Below, piece after piece: positions 42,782 to 51,255 of a DNA stretch of 64,000 nucleotides. Made by a program: the position numbers and the translations under genes. The notes under the pieces were generated by a model. That model worked only from the letters and a program-made list of their open reading frames with translations. It made no database searches and was not told where the DNA came from. The stretch lies in contig JAEWSJ010000013.1 of the NCBI GenBank assembly GCA_023398335.1, forward strand, positions 1 through 64,000, written 5' to 3'. How positions within the stretch are numbered: the first letter of the stretch is position 1; each line of letters starts with the position of its first letter. Source of the DNA: Bacillota bacterium (GTDB lineage: Bacteria > Bacillota_I > Bacilli_A > RFN20 > CAG-288).

Positions 42782-43837
42782 ATGAAATCAATGAAAAAAT
42801 TTAGTGCTATGTCTATCGCTTTAGTCTTATCACTTGGCTTATTTGCTTCATGTGGAGAAGATACTGTTCAAGCTGGTGTAGATGAAGCTGCTTCTTATTT
42901 ATATCAAATTTATAAAGATACTACATCTAAATCTGCTTCATTTAAAGTTGTTGCTGAAGTAGCAATTGAAGGAAAAGTTTATCCAGTTTCATGGTCTGTT
43001 GCTAAGAAGAGTGGCATTGATAATGTTTGCTCTGTTGGTGATACTGTAGATAAACAAACAACAATTAATGTTAAATATGAATATTTATTCAATACTGAAG
43101 CTTCAGTTTACACATTAACAGGCTCTGTTAATAATGATAAAGGCACGGCTAAAGCCGTTGAAAAATCTTTCGATTTTACAGTTCCTGAATTTAAATTTGT
43201 TTCCATTTCAGACTTCATTAAGAATGGTAAAAATTATACAGCAGCAAATCCAGCGGTTGTTAAAGGTGTTGTCTCTGCCATTAATGGTTCAAAAGCAGGA
43301 AAATCATTCACAATTACTGATGATTCTAACAGTACAATTTTCTGTTACAAAGCCTTTAAATCTGATGGAACAACAGGTTATACTCCAGTTTTAGGAAATG
43401 AAATAATTGTTTCTTCTGACTTTAATTCATACAGTGGTTTCCCACAATTAGGTAATTCTACCGCTAAAGTATTAAACGAAGAAAATGCTACAGGTAAATT
43501 AGATGATGTTTGGACAAAAGATAAGGCCTATACATCCTATACTGCGGCTGAATTATTCGGAAAAATAGCTGACGCTAATAAGAATATGGCAAATTACTCT
43601 AAGAAACTTTATAAAGTAACTGGTTTCTTAAGAAAAGATGGTGATTTTAAAGCTTTATTTACAACTGCTGATGGAACAGATAAGTTCTCATTATATGCTT
43701 CTCCAGCACCAGATGATTCTTTATTAAATAGTGAAATAGATGTTTACTGTGCAATTAGAGGAATTTCTTCAAGTGGAATTACACTTCAAGCTGCTAAAAT
43801 TGTTGCTAAAGGTGCAGCAGTCGATTGGTCTAAGTAG
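42782..43837 (+). CDS. Lipoprotein with Ig-like and OB-fold domains
   Basis: 351 residues. Signal with LFASC, lipid on Cys24. Residues ~40-120 look like an atrophied bacterial Ig-like domain (YPVSWSVAKKSGIDNV). The rest carries two OB-fold-like units (NPAVVKGVVSAINGS...SFTITDDSNSTIFCYK, and LYKVTGFLRKDGDFKALF). The OB part resembles the tail of the nuclease gene just upstream. No catalytic motif. Probably a surface nucleic-acid-binding accessory of the operon; that role is inferred from fold and place. Confidence 0.8.
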   Translation: MKSMKKFSAMSIALVLSLGLFASCGEDTVQAGVDEAASYLYQIYKDTTSKSASFKVVAEVAIEGKVYPVSWSVAKKSGIDNVCSVGDTVDKQTTINVKYEYLFNTEASVYTLTGSVNNDKGTAKAVEKSFDFTVPEFKFVSISDFIKNGKNYTAANPAVVKGVVSAINGSKAGKSFTITDDSNSTIFCYKAFKSDGTTGYTPVLGNEIIVSSDFNSYSGFPQLGNSTAKVLNEENATGKLDDVWTKDKAYTSYTAAELFGKIADANKNMANYSKKLYKVTGFLRKDGDFKALFTTADGTDKFSLYASPAPDDSLLNSEIDVYCAIRGISSSGITLQAAKIVAKGAAVDWSK

Positions 43838-43855
43838 TTTATAAAATTCAACATT

Positions 43856-43886
43856 AAAAGCGAGGCGAAAGCGTCGCTTTTATTTT
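43856..43886 (+). terminator. Terminator of the importer-nuclease operon
   Basis: AAAAGCGA / TCGCTTTT hairpin followed by a T-rich run. Confidence 0.85.
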
Positions 43887-43930
43887 GCAAAGATATGTGT
43901 TATATTTCATGTGATAAAGAGGAAACGAAT

Positions 43931-44983
43931 ATGGAAAATAGTGAAATTCAAATGCCGTGGTATAAGAAACTACTGAATTATGTAGCTTCAACTACAAACG
44001 GGATGGCAATTGGTTTATTTGGAACTTTAATTATTGGTACAATAATTAATCAGTTTGCGACGATTCCACATATGGAAGCAATAAAAGATTTTGCTACTGT
44101 TATAAAAGGTCTAATGGGTGCTGGAATTGGTTTAGGTGTGGCTTTATCATTAAAAAAACAAGGTGTAACTGTCGTTGCGGCAACTGCAGCTGGAATGATA
44201 GGTAATTATGCTTTTAGTTTTGCAACTGGAAAAGTAAGTTCGATTGGTGATCCACTTTCATGTTATATTTCTGCAGTTATTTGTCTTCAAATGATTGATC
44301 TTATTATGAGAAAGAAGACTCCAGTAGATTTAATACTTATTCCATTAGTTGGTTTAATCTTTTCAATGATTTACGCTACTCTTCTTTCAAACTATATTCA
44401 TTATGTAACAGTAGGTATTGGTGAACTAATTAAAATAGCCTTTGACTTTATTCCATTTATTATGTGCATTGTTGTTAGTGTCTTAATGGGAATGGCTTTA
44501 ACCGCTCCAATCAGTTCAGTTGCTATTGCTATTACTATATCAATAGGTAATGTTCCTCTTGCAGCGGGAGCAGCATTGCTAGGTTGTTGTACTCAAATGG
44601 TTGGCTTCGCTGTTCAAACATCCCGTGATAATAAATGGGGGAGTGTTCTTGCGGTAGGAATAGGAACTTCAATGCTTCAGTTTAAGAATATAGTAAAAAA
44701 GCCTATTATTTGGTTACCTACTATTATTTCTAGTGCAATACTTGGACCTTTCGCAATGTTGTTTGATTTTGCTACTGATTCAGTAGGAGCTGGTATGGGT
44801 ACTTCTGGTTTGGTTGGTATTCTTAACACATTAAATGTTATGGGATATGATTATCTTATAGTTATAGAAGTGTTAAGCTTTACACTTATCGTTCCAGCTG
44901 TACTTGTTTTCTTAATTGACTTTGGCTTTAGAAAATTACATTGGATTGAAAAAGGCGACTTATCATTATCAAGCGAGATTTAA
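43931..44983 (+). CDS. PTS EIIC-like membrane protein (PTS_EIIC_2 family)
   Basis: 350 residues, about nine or ten helices, Gly/Ala-rich (GLFGTLIIGTIINQF, MGAGIGLGVALSLKKQG). The family is annotated as sugar-PTS IIC but usually lacks partner IIA/IIB, as here; substrate unknown. ATG 43931 with GAGGAAACG is chosen over an upstream in-frame start at 43895. Separated from the importer operon by a terminator and ended by another. Confidence 0.8.
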   Translation: MENSEIQMPWYKKLLNYVASTTNGMAIGLFGTLIIGTIINQFATIPHMEAIKDFATVIKGLMGAGIGLGVALSLKKQGVTVVAATAAGMIGNYAFSFATGKVSSIGDPLSCYISAVICLQMIDLIMRKKTPVDLILIPLVGLIFSMIYATLLSNYIHYVTVGIGELIKIAFDFIPFIMCIVVSVLMGMALTAPISSVAIAITISIGNVPLAAGAALLGCCTQMVGFAVQTSRDNKWGSVLAVGIGTSMLQFKNIVKKPIIWLPTIISSAILGPFAMLFDFATDSVGAGMGTSGLVGILNTLNVMGYDYLIVIEVLSFTLIVPAVLVFLIDFGFRKLHWIEKGDLSLSSEI

Positions 44984-44985
44984 TA

Positions 44986-45018
44986 AAAAGAGATTCACGA
45001 CTAGCGTGAATCTCTTTC
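44986..45018. terminator. Bidirectional terminator
   Basis: AAAGAGATTCACG / CGTGAATCTCTTT stem between the convergent EIIC-like gene and mntP. Confidence 0.85.
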
Positions 45019-45044
45019 CTTATATTTGTATAGTTATATTTATT

Positions 45045-45626
45045 TTATAGAATTCCTTCGAGTAAAATCTTAATACCGATTCCAATAAATACTAGACCAG
45101 CAATAAGTGTGGCGTATTTTTGAAGTTTATCTCCAATAAGTTTTCCAAGTAGAGTTGTTGTAAATGAAAGAACGAAAGTTGAAATACCGATAATTGCAAA
45201 TACCAATAACGCTTCATTAATAGGTGAAGCTAAATAAACAAAGCCAATACATAAGGCGTCTATTGATGTGGCGATTCCTTGCGCAAATATATCAAATGGT
45301 TTTATTATTTTTGATTCTTTAATCTCCGAAGCGTTTTCTTTTGATTCTTTTAATTCTTTAACCCAATCAATTATCGATTTGATTCCTAGAAGGACTAAGA
45401 GAGAAAAAGCGATCCAAGGAATGTATTTTGAAAGGTAATCCTTAAAGCCATAACCGATGAAGTATCCGATTACTGGCATAACGAATTGAAATACTCCGAA
45501 CGTTGCAGCGATAATAAGTGCTTTTCTTTTTTTCATGTTTGCTTCGACAATGCCATCAGTAGCTCCGACAGTCATTGCATCAACGGACATTGAAAGTGAT
45601 ACTAAGATCGTATTGATCCAATCCAT
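45045..45626 (-). CDS. mntP: Manganese efflux pump MntP
   Basis: 193 residues, six helices in two repeats. The paired Asp motifs are VSLSMSVDAMTVGATDG near the N-terminus and FAQGIATSIDALCIGFV in the second half. Exports Mn2+ to avoid toxicity. A Lys/Glu cytoplasmic loop separates the repeats. No yybP-ykoY riboswitch is visible in the short upstream region. Confidence 0.92.
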   Translation of the reverse strand: MDWINTILVSLSMSVDAMTVGATDGIVEANMKKRKALIIAATFGVFQFVMPVIGYFIGYGFKDYLSKYIPWIAFSLLVLLGIKSIIDWVKELKESKENASEIKESKIIKPFDIFAQGIATSIDALCIGFVYLASPINEALLVFAIIGISTFVLSFTTTLLGKLIGDKLQKYATLIAGLVFIGIGIKILLEGIL

Positions 45627-45675
45627 AATTATTATTCCTTTCGTATATTATTCAAATAAAGAGTTTAACTTCATG

Positions 45676-45705
45676 ATTATATATTATTTATATATCTTTA
45701 ATCAA
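45676..45705 (-). promoter_or_regulatory. Promoter of mntP
   Basis: Minus strand: TTGATT (45700-45705), 18-base spacer, consensus TATAAT (45676-45681). Confidence 0.7.
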
Positions 45706-45719
45706 TTTGTTTTTTCATT

Positions 45720-45775
45720 AAAAAAGCTGAGAATGTGAATGAATCAATAACCATTGATAATTCATTCTTCTCAGC
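45720..45775 (-). terminator. Terminator of membrane gene 45786
   Basis: Minus strand: GCTGAGAAGAATGAAT / ATTCATTCACATTCTCAGC imperfect stem and T6. Confidence 0.85.
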
Positions 45776-45785
45776 CTATTTTTAC

Positions 45786-46538
45786 TTACTTATTTTCTTT
45801 GCTTTCTTCTTTTATTTCTTCGACTTCTGAATTAAGAACTGGAGAAGAAGGTTTGATGTTGTTATGCTCAATATTATTAACTTCTTTGTTATCTATTGTT
45901 TTGTTTTGATTATCTACATCAACAACCTGTTCATTCTTTTCTTGTTTTTCAACTTCAATTGCTTTAACAGGTTTTGGTTTTGCATATGTCTTACGATAAG
46001 TGGAATAGTTTATATAACCATCGATGATGGAATATAACGCAAGAATAGTACAAAGAGAAGCGAAGATATATCTTAACCAATTCTCATCAAAGTCTTTAGA
46101 TACTACCATTGCAGCACCGATACTGATAAAAATTACACTTGCAATGAATTTACTTACTTCAGCTTTGGTTTTGAAAAATCCTGTTTCAGCAAGGTAAACA
46201 ATACCACGAATATATAGAACTGCTGCGGTTAAATACTTGTACATCCACATATAAGCACTTAAATCAGAGTTAAAGGAAAAGGCTACAAGTAAGGCACCAA
46301 TAATTAAATCGATAAAGATTTCAACGGTGTTAGCAACAACTGCTTTTTTATCATCTAAAGATTTGATTAAAGGATAGAAACGAATTACACCAAAGGCAAG
46401 AACAGCGACCCCTGTAACAAAGCATGCCATTTTATTTCCGAAGTTATCCGGATTTACAAATAAGATGATTGAAAATGTTAATGTTGCGACAAATATTAGA
46501 ATCATGAATATCCATCTATATTTTTTGAAAAAATTCAT
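45786..46538 (-). CDS. DUF308/HdeD-like membrane protein
   Basis: 250 residues. Six hydrophobic segments in the first ~165 residues, in pairs (WIFMILIFVATLTFSIILF, FIDLIIGALLVAFSF, FIASVIFISIGAAMVV), fitting the HdeD/DUF308 layout. The cytoplasmic tail (~85 residues) is Asn/Glu/Lys-rich. Function unknown. Has its own SD (AAGGAGC) and terminator. Confidence 0.7.
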   Translation of the reverse strand: MNFFKKYRWIFMILIFVATLTFSIILFVNPDNFGNKMACFVTGVAVLAFGVIRFYPLIKSLDDKKAVVANTVEIFIDLIIGALLVAFSFNSDLSAYMWMYKYLTAAVLYIRGIVYLAETGFFKTKAEVSKFIASVIFISIGAAMVVSKDFDENWLRYIFASLCTILALYSIIDGYINYSTYRKTYAKPKPVKAIEVEKQEKNEQVVDVDNQNKTIDNKEVNNIEHNNIKPSSPVLNSEVEEIKEESKENK

Positions 46539-46603
46539 ATTAAGAGCTCCTTTTTCTAGCCATTATTATATCACAAATCATTATTTTGTATATGTTAAGT
46601 ATA

Positions 46604-47434
46604 TTATTTACGTAAATCAACTTGATATGTTAAAACAACACCTTTCCAAGTGGTATCAATGTAGTTTTTAACATCTTTAGAAAGAAGGGTATCTGTTAAC
46701 GCATCAATTTTATTCTTGTATATTTCGTCTGATTTATATCTAGTTGTTGACGCTGCAATAATATTAGCCTTGGCATTTGCTAAGGTTTCACTTTCGGAAG
46801 GAAGATTTTTATTATTTTCGCTAGTAGCATCGATGTTACCTGTCATGGCTGTATTACATGGAAGAACAGCGTAATCATAGTCAGCTAAAGAAGAAACTAA
46901 TAAGTTCTCTGCAATTAATGAAATACGTGAAGGTAATTTAGTTAAATCAGCGTTATCATCGGAAGTTTTATCATAGGAAGAAATAACGTTAGAAGTTATT
47001 AATAAATCTAATGCTCTAGTAGCATTAGAAACATCGTTGCAAATAGCAAAAGTTGCGTTATGATCAGTATAAGAAACTGCCTTTTTTCCAGCGTAGATTC
47101 TTAAAGGTTCATAATGGATTTTTGCCGTAGCAAAAACATTTTCTTGCTTTTCATTTCCAGAATACGAAAGTAAATATGGAACGTGTTGGAAGTAGTTGGC
47201 ATCATAGTCACCATCTTTTACCGCATCATTTTGTAGAGTCCAATTTAGAACAGTAACTTCAAGATCGTAACCTTTTGCTTTAAGCAAAGGTTTTACTGAT
47301 TCATTAAGTATCTGTGCGTGTGGAAGTTCAGAAGCACATACGGTAATTTTATGCGATGTATCTCCACATGAAGACAATAGATTACTACATAAGATAAGAC
47401 TAAATATTGATATTATTTTTATTTGTTTTTTCAT
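46604..47434 (-). CDS. metQ: Methionine-binding lipoprotein MetQ
   Basis: 276 residues. Signal with NLLSSC, lipid on Cys23. NlpA/MetQ features: HAQILNESVKPLLKAKGYDL, NDAVKDGDYDANYFQHVPYL. Binds methionine (D or L) for the MetNI transporter. Overlaps metI by four bases; last gene of metNIQ. Confidence 0.95.
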   Translation of the reverse strand: MKKQIKIISIFSLILCSNLLSSCGDTSHKITVCASELPHAQILNESVKPLLKAKGYDLEVTVLNWTLQNDAVKDGDYDANYFQHVPYLLSYSGNEKQENVFATAKIHYEPLRIYAGKKAVSYTDHNATFAICNDVSNATRALDLLITSNVISSYDKTSDDNADLTKLPSRISLIAENLLVSSLADYDYAVLPCNTAMTGNIDATSENNKNLPSESETLANAKANIIAASTTRYKSDEIYKNKIDALTDTLLSKDVKNYIDTTWKGVVLTYQVDLRK

Positions 47435-48102
47435 TTCGCTTTTCTCCTTTTATCAATTTTTTTAGAAAGTATCAATCCAGTTTCTTGGATTATTTGAACA
47501 ATAACAATTACGATTACTAAGAATACCCATATATCTGGATATTGATAGAAGTCATTGGTATGTTGAGTAAAGAACTTATATGCTGCAGCAATAAGACCGC
47601 CTGCTCCTAAATCATAAGCAAACGCTGTATAACCTAGAATGGAAATAGAACTAACTGCAACGCCAAGAATTAAGGAAGGTATAGCTTCTTTAAACATAAC
47701 TTTAAAAACTATTTGTTTGTTACTTGCACCTAAGGAACGAGCCATTTCAATAATTCCTCCATCCACTTCATTAAATGAAGTTTCAACCATTCTTGCAACA
47801 AACGCGAAGGAAGAGAAGAAGAGAGGAATAATCATCGTGAACCATTTTCCTGATCCACGGTTAAATATTAATCTAGTTAATGGCATGAGTAAGATGATTA
47901 ATAATAAGCACGGTATAGAACGTAAGATATTTACAAATACTCCTAGACTGTTATTAATCCATTTATTATAATGAAGACCATTTTTTGAAGTGACATTAAG
48001 TATTATTCCAAGAGGGAAGCCGACGAGGTAACTTAATGTTGTTGCTATTAAGGTCATTAAGATTGTTTCATAGCAAGCAGTCCATATTTCGATTATGTTC
48101 AT
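47431..48102 (-). CDS. metI: Methionine ABC permease MetI
   Basis: 223 residues with five helices. EAA-type loop GGIIEMARSLGASNKQIVFK contacts MetN. LSYLVGFPLGIIL near the start. One-base overlap with metN, four-base overlap with metQ. Confidence 0.95.
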   Translation of the reverse strand: MNIIEIWTACYETILMTLIATTLSYLVGFPLGIILNVTSKNGLHYNKWINNSLGVFVNILRSIPCLLLIILLMPLTRLIFNRGSGKWFTMIIPLFFSSFAFVARMVETSFNEVDGGIIEMARSLGASNKQIVFKVMFKEAIPSLILGVAVSSISILGYTAFAYDLGAGGLIAAAYKFFTQHTNDFYQYPDIWVFLVIVIVIVQIIQETGLILSKKIDKRRKAK

Positions 48103-49079
48103 TAGTTAGTTACCTCCTCATAAGAGACATTATGTAAACTTAAGTATTTTTCAAGTTTGGTAATATCTTTTTTGTTCTTAGGTAGTTTAATTACAACTTG
48201 GCCATACATCTTGTCATCAATTACCTTGGTATCCGCATAAACAATAGATACTAAGATAGAACAATCTTGAACGATGTTCGCAATAATTGGTTCGTCCAAA
48301 TTCCCATTGAATATTAGTCTTATCATTTTATTTTTATCTAGCATTGTTTTTACATGGCCGGAATAAATAAGATTCTTCGCAATATCAGTTTTAGGATTTA
48401 AGAAGACATCGGATAATTCTCCTTTTTCAACAATCCTAGAAGAATCGATAATTGCAACTTTAGTACAAATGGATTCAATAGCGTTCATTTGATGAGAAAT
48501 CATTATTATTGTTAATCCAAGTTCTTTATTTAACTGCTTTAGCAAGTTGAGAATAGATTCAGTGGTTTCTGGATCAAGCGCAGAAGTGGCTTCATCGGAG
48601 AGAAGAACATCAGGATTAAGAACTAAAGCACGTGCTATTGCAACACGTTGACATTGACCTCCGGATAATTCAGAAGGATAAGAATTTATTTTGTCTTCTA
48701 GTCCGACCTTTTTTAAAGCATCGAGAGCTTTCTCTTTATTATTATCTTTACTACCAGCTATCTCTAATGCTAATTCAACATTTTGAATAACATTTTTTTG
48801 AGAAAGCAAATTAAACGATTGAAAAATCATTGCAATCTTTCTTCTTCTTTCTCGCTCTATTTTCTTATTTGAAGAACATAGAAGAGCATCGTTGTAATAA
48901 ATCTCACCTTTATCAAAGGTTTCTAATCCGTTAATACATCTTACAAGAGTAGATTTTCCCGCTCCAGAAAGTCCTAGTATTCCGTAAATATCGCTTTTTT
49001 CGATGGTTAAAGAAATATCATCTAGTATTTTCTTATCACCAAACGATTTAGATAAGTGTTTAATCTCTATTTCTGACAT
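48102..49079 (-). CDS. metN: Methionine ABC ATPase MetN
   Basis: 325 residues. Walker A GLSGAGKST, Q-loop FQSFNLLSQ, signature LSGGQCQR, Walker B VLLSDEATSALD, switch His in ISHQM. The C-terminal ~80 residues form the NIL/ACT-like domain that lets methionine inhibit transport. First gene of metNIQ, under a T-box. A short hairpin directly precedes the ATG. Confidence 0.96.
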   Translation of the reverse strand: MSEIEIKHLSKSFGDKKILDDISLTIEKSDIYGILGLSGAGKSTLVRCINGLETFDKGEIYYNDALLCSSNKKIERERRRKIAMIFQSFNLLSQKNVIQNVELALEIAGSKDNNKEKALDALKKVGLEDKINSYPSELSGGQCQRVAIARALVLNPDVLLSDEATSALDPETTESILNLLKQLNKELGLTIIMISHQMNAIESICTKVAIIDSSRIVEKGELSDVFLNPKTDIAKNLIYSGHVKTMLDKNKMIRLIFNGNLDEPIIANIVQDCSILVSIVYADTKVIDDKMYGQVVIKLPKNKKDITKLEKYLSLHNVSYEEVTN

Positions 49080-49083
49080 TTGT

Positions 49084-49107
49084 TCTCGCTTTCTAGTTAA
49101 AGCGAGA
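49084..49107 (-). promoter_or_regulatory. Hairpin at the metN translation start
   Basis: Perfect 9-bp stem TCTCGCTTT / AAAGCGAGA with a 6-base loop, ending four bases before the metN ATG. No ordinary SD lies outside it. It is separate from the T-box terminator. Confidence 0.6.
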
Positions 49108-49109
49108 AT

Positions 49110-49376
49110 ATAAAAAGTCTCGCCCTAACGTTTTACAGTTAAGGACGAGACCGTTAATCCCGTGTTACCACCTTAATTCGCCATATTTATCTATATGTAA
49201 ATATAACCTTTCGAGTACTAACATACTCTATCGCTTTAACGGGCGAACCCGTACTAACCTACATATCGGAAAGTCAACTCTGAGGCCATGTTCGATATAT
49301 TACCCTATCTCTTTTCACCACTTAAGAGACTCTCTACAAAGGATTTTAATATTTACTCTTCCTCTTCTTTGTCTTT
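49110..49376 (-). promoter_or_regulatory. Methionine T-box riboswitch of metNIQ
   Basis: Minus strand leader. The T-box core AAGGTGGTAACACGG is at 49160-49174. A terminator GGTCTCGTCCTTAAC / GTTAGGGCGAGAC plus T5 follows at 49110-49152. Upstream is a long stem-loop region with a candidate AUG specifier in GAACATGGCC (49287-49289). Uncharged tRNA-Met should prevent termination, so the importer is made under methionine shortage. Confidence 0.9.
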
Positions 49377-49384
49377 ATGGATTT

Positions 49385-49412
49385 ATATTAACATGAAAAA
49401 AGTTAAAGTCAA
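49385..49412 (-). promoter_or_regulatory. Promoter of the T-box/metNIQ transcript
   Basis: Minus strand: TTGACT (49407-49412) and TAATAT (49385-49390), spacing 16. An overlapping ATATAA gives spacing 18. Confidence 0.6.
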
Positions 49413-49441
49413 TAAAAAAGTTTCAACTTGGTTGTTGAAAC
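49413..49441 (-). terminator. Terminator of tRNA-Ser
   Basis: Minus strand: GTTTCAAC-AACCAA-GTTGAAAC followed by T6. Confidence 0.85.
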
Positions 49442-49455
49442 ATGTTTTTTAATTA

Positions 49456-49546
49456 TGGCGGAGTAAGAGAGACTCGAACTCTCGCACCGGTTACCCGATC
49501 TACTTCCTTAGCAGGGAAGCCTCTTCACCAACTTGAGTATTACTCC
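49456..49546 (-). tRNA. tRNA-Ser (GCT)
   Basis: 91-base class II tRNA. Acceptor GGAGTAA / TTACTCC, discriminator G, encoded CCA, anticodon loop with GCT, long variable arm (GTAGATCGGGTAACCGGT region), T-arm GAGTTCGAGTCTC. Reads AGC/AGT. Confidence 0.96.
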
Positions 49547-49580
49547 GTTAATTAATCTTGCGCAAAGATAACGCTTAGTT

Positions 49581-49609
49581 ATTATGAAAGAAAAAAACTT
49601 TTTTGTCAA
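49581..49609 (-). promoter_or_regulatory. Promoter of tRNA-Ser
   Basis: Minus strand: consensus TTGACA (49604-49609), 17-base spacer, CATAAT (49581-49586). Confidence 0.75.
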
Positions 49610-49800
49610 CATTATTAATGAAAAGGGACATTAAAAAATATTGAATTTGCGCTAGAAATATATGCGTAAATCAATTAATCATATTTAATTATTTCATATT
49701 GATGATTTTAGTGCATTATTCGTAAAATAATTGAATTTTTCTAGACTGTTATGCTAAGATCTTCTCAGAGAAAATTTAGTGAAAGTATTTGATAAAGTAC

Positions 49801-49830
49801 TTGCACTTTGAACGTGCTTTATACTATAAT
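49801..49830 (+). promoter_or_regulatory. Promoter of the rplK operon
   Basis: TTGCAC (49801-49806), 18-base spacer, TATAAT (49825-49830). No gene is present between 49547 and 49952. AT-rich sequence upstream of the -35 could act as an UP element. Confidence 0.75.
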
Positions 49831-49836
49831 TAACAA

Positions 49837-49950
49837 TGCATAAGGGATTTTTTGCCTTTTTTTAGGTGGCTTATGCAAGATAAGTCGTGGGAGAAGAAGA
49901 ATCATTCGTACCACGCTCGAATACATTCGAAATATTATCAAGGAGGAAAT
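49837..49950 (+). promoter_or_regulatory. Leader RNA of rplK-rplA (L1/L11 autoregulation candidate)
   Basis: First stem TGCATAAG / CTTATGCA (49837-49877), then CGTGG / CCACG (49886-49915) enclosing a GGAG bulge, then AAGGAGG. It resembles the L1-binding site placed before rplK in other bacteria. Confidence 0.55.
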
Positions 49951-49952
49951 GT

Positions 49953-50369
49953 ATGGCGAAAAAAGTTCTAAGAACGATGAAAATCGTTGCTATGGGTGGC
50001 GAAGCTAGCCCAGCTAAATTAGGTCAAAAATTAGGACCTTATGGTATCGGTGGTAAATTCTGTCAAGAATTTAATGCCAAATCTTCAGATCGTAAAGGTG
50101 AATTAGTTCCAGCTTTATTGACAATCTATGAAGATAAGTCTTTTGACATTGTCTTAAAGACAACCCCAGTTACATTCTTAATTAAGAAAGCTTGTAACAT
50201 TGAAAAGGGTGCTAAGGACAAGAGCTCCGTTGTTGCAACTATCTCTAAGGATGAGATTAAGAAAATTGCTGAATACAAAATGGCAGATCTTAATGTCGAT
50301 TCTATTGAAGGTGCTGTTAGATGCGTTGAAGGAACCTGTAAATCTATGGGTGTCAAGATCGCTGACTAA
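49953..50369 (+). CDS. rplK: 50S ribosomal protein L11
   Basis: 138 residues from ATG 49953 (MAKKVLRTMKIV), just after AAGGAGG. An upstream in-frame start at 49887 lies in the leader and is rejected. Conserved KLGQKLGPYGIGGKFCQEFN is present. The factor-binding stalk base, target of thiopeptides. Confidence 0.97.
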   Translation: MAKKVLRTMKIVAMGGEASPAKLGQKLGPYGIGGKFCQEFNAKSSDRKGELVPALLTIYEDKSFDIVLKTTPVTFLIKKACNIEKGAKDKSSVVATISKDEIKKIAEYKMADLNVDSIEGAVRCVEGTCKSMGVKIAD

Positions 50370-50383
50370 GGAGAATAAGTAAA

Positions 50384-51073
50384 ATGAAAAAAATGTCAAA
50401 GAAATACGCTGCTGCTCTTGCGTTAGTTGAAAAGGGCAAATCTTATTCAGTTAGCGAAGCTGCTGAATTAGTTAAAAAAACATCCGTTACAAAATTTGAT
50501 GCCTCTGTTGATATCTCTTTCAAGTTAAATCTTGATACAAAACAAGCAGATCAACAACTTCGTGGCACAATTACTCTTCCATTTGGCAATGGTAAGACCA
50601 AGAAAATCTTAGCTATCACAAATACAAAAGTTGATGAAGCTAAGGCTGCTGGTGCTGACTTTGTCGGTGGCAAAGATATGTTACAAAAGATTCAATCCGA
50701 AAACTGGTTCGACTTCGATGTTATCGTTGCTACACCAGATATGATGGGTGAATTAGGCCGTATGGGTCGTGTCCTTGGTCCAAAAGGATTAATGCCAAAC
50801 CCAAAAGCCGGAACAGTTTCAATGGATATTGCTAGTGCAATTGAAGAAATTAAGAATGGTAAGATTGAATACCGTACTGATAAAGAAGGTAATTTAAATC
50901 TTTCTATTGCTAAAGTTTCATTTGATGCTGAAAAGATCGCTAAGAACGTTCAATCAATTATTGATTTAATCGTTCGTATTAAACCAGCTTCCGTTAAAGG
51001 TGCTTACATCCAAAATTGTGTTATTTCCACAACTATGGGACCATCTTTAAAGCTTGCTCTTGATGTTAAGTAA
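50384..51073 (+). CDS. rplA: 50S ribosomal protein L1
   Basis: 229 residues. Forms the L1 stalk for E-site tRNA release and usually represses its own operon. Conserved RVLGPKGLMPNPKAGTV and GKIEYRTDKEGN. 14 bases after rplK with SD GGAG. Confidence 0.98.
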   Translation: MKKMSKKYAAALALVEKGKSYSVSEAAELVKKTSVTKFDASVDISFKLNLDTKQADQQLRGTITLPFGNGKTKKILAITNTKVDEAKAAGADFVGGKDMLQKIQSENWFDFDVIVATPDMMGELGRMGRVLGPKGLMPNPKAGTVSMDIASAIEEIKNGKIEYRTDKEGNLNLSIAKVSFDAEKIAKNVQSIIDLIVRIKPASVKGAYIQNCVISTTMGPSLKLALDVK

Positions 51074-51089
51074 TATTTAATTATTTATC

Positions 51090-51245
51090 ATCGTCGACAA
51101 ATTAGTGTGCATTCAATATACCATAGACAGCGACGGCTTAGTGCTTAATCATGTCGCCGAGGTGAAATGTATAAAATACAAATAACTTCCTTTGTAAAAA
51201 GGAAATCATGGATATTGTTGCCTATATTTTTCTAAAAGATAGGAG
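51090..51245 (+). promoter_or_regulatory. rplJ leader: L10 leader (r-protein autoregulatory RNA)
   Basis: Between rplA and rplJ. Contains CATAGACAGCGACGGCTTAG, then GTCGCCGAGGTG, and a later hairpin CTTCCTTT / AAAGGAAA. This pattern matches the known L10(L12)4-binding leader of Gram-positive rplJL operons. Confidence 0.75.
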
Positions 51246-51255
51246 GTGTAAAATC

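Noticed and set aside
51208..51255. Upstream in-frame start for rplJ
   Set aside because: Lies within the L10 leader. AGGAGGTG places the start at 51256, where the conserved L10 N-terminus begins.
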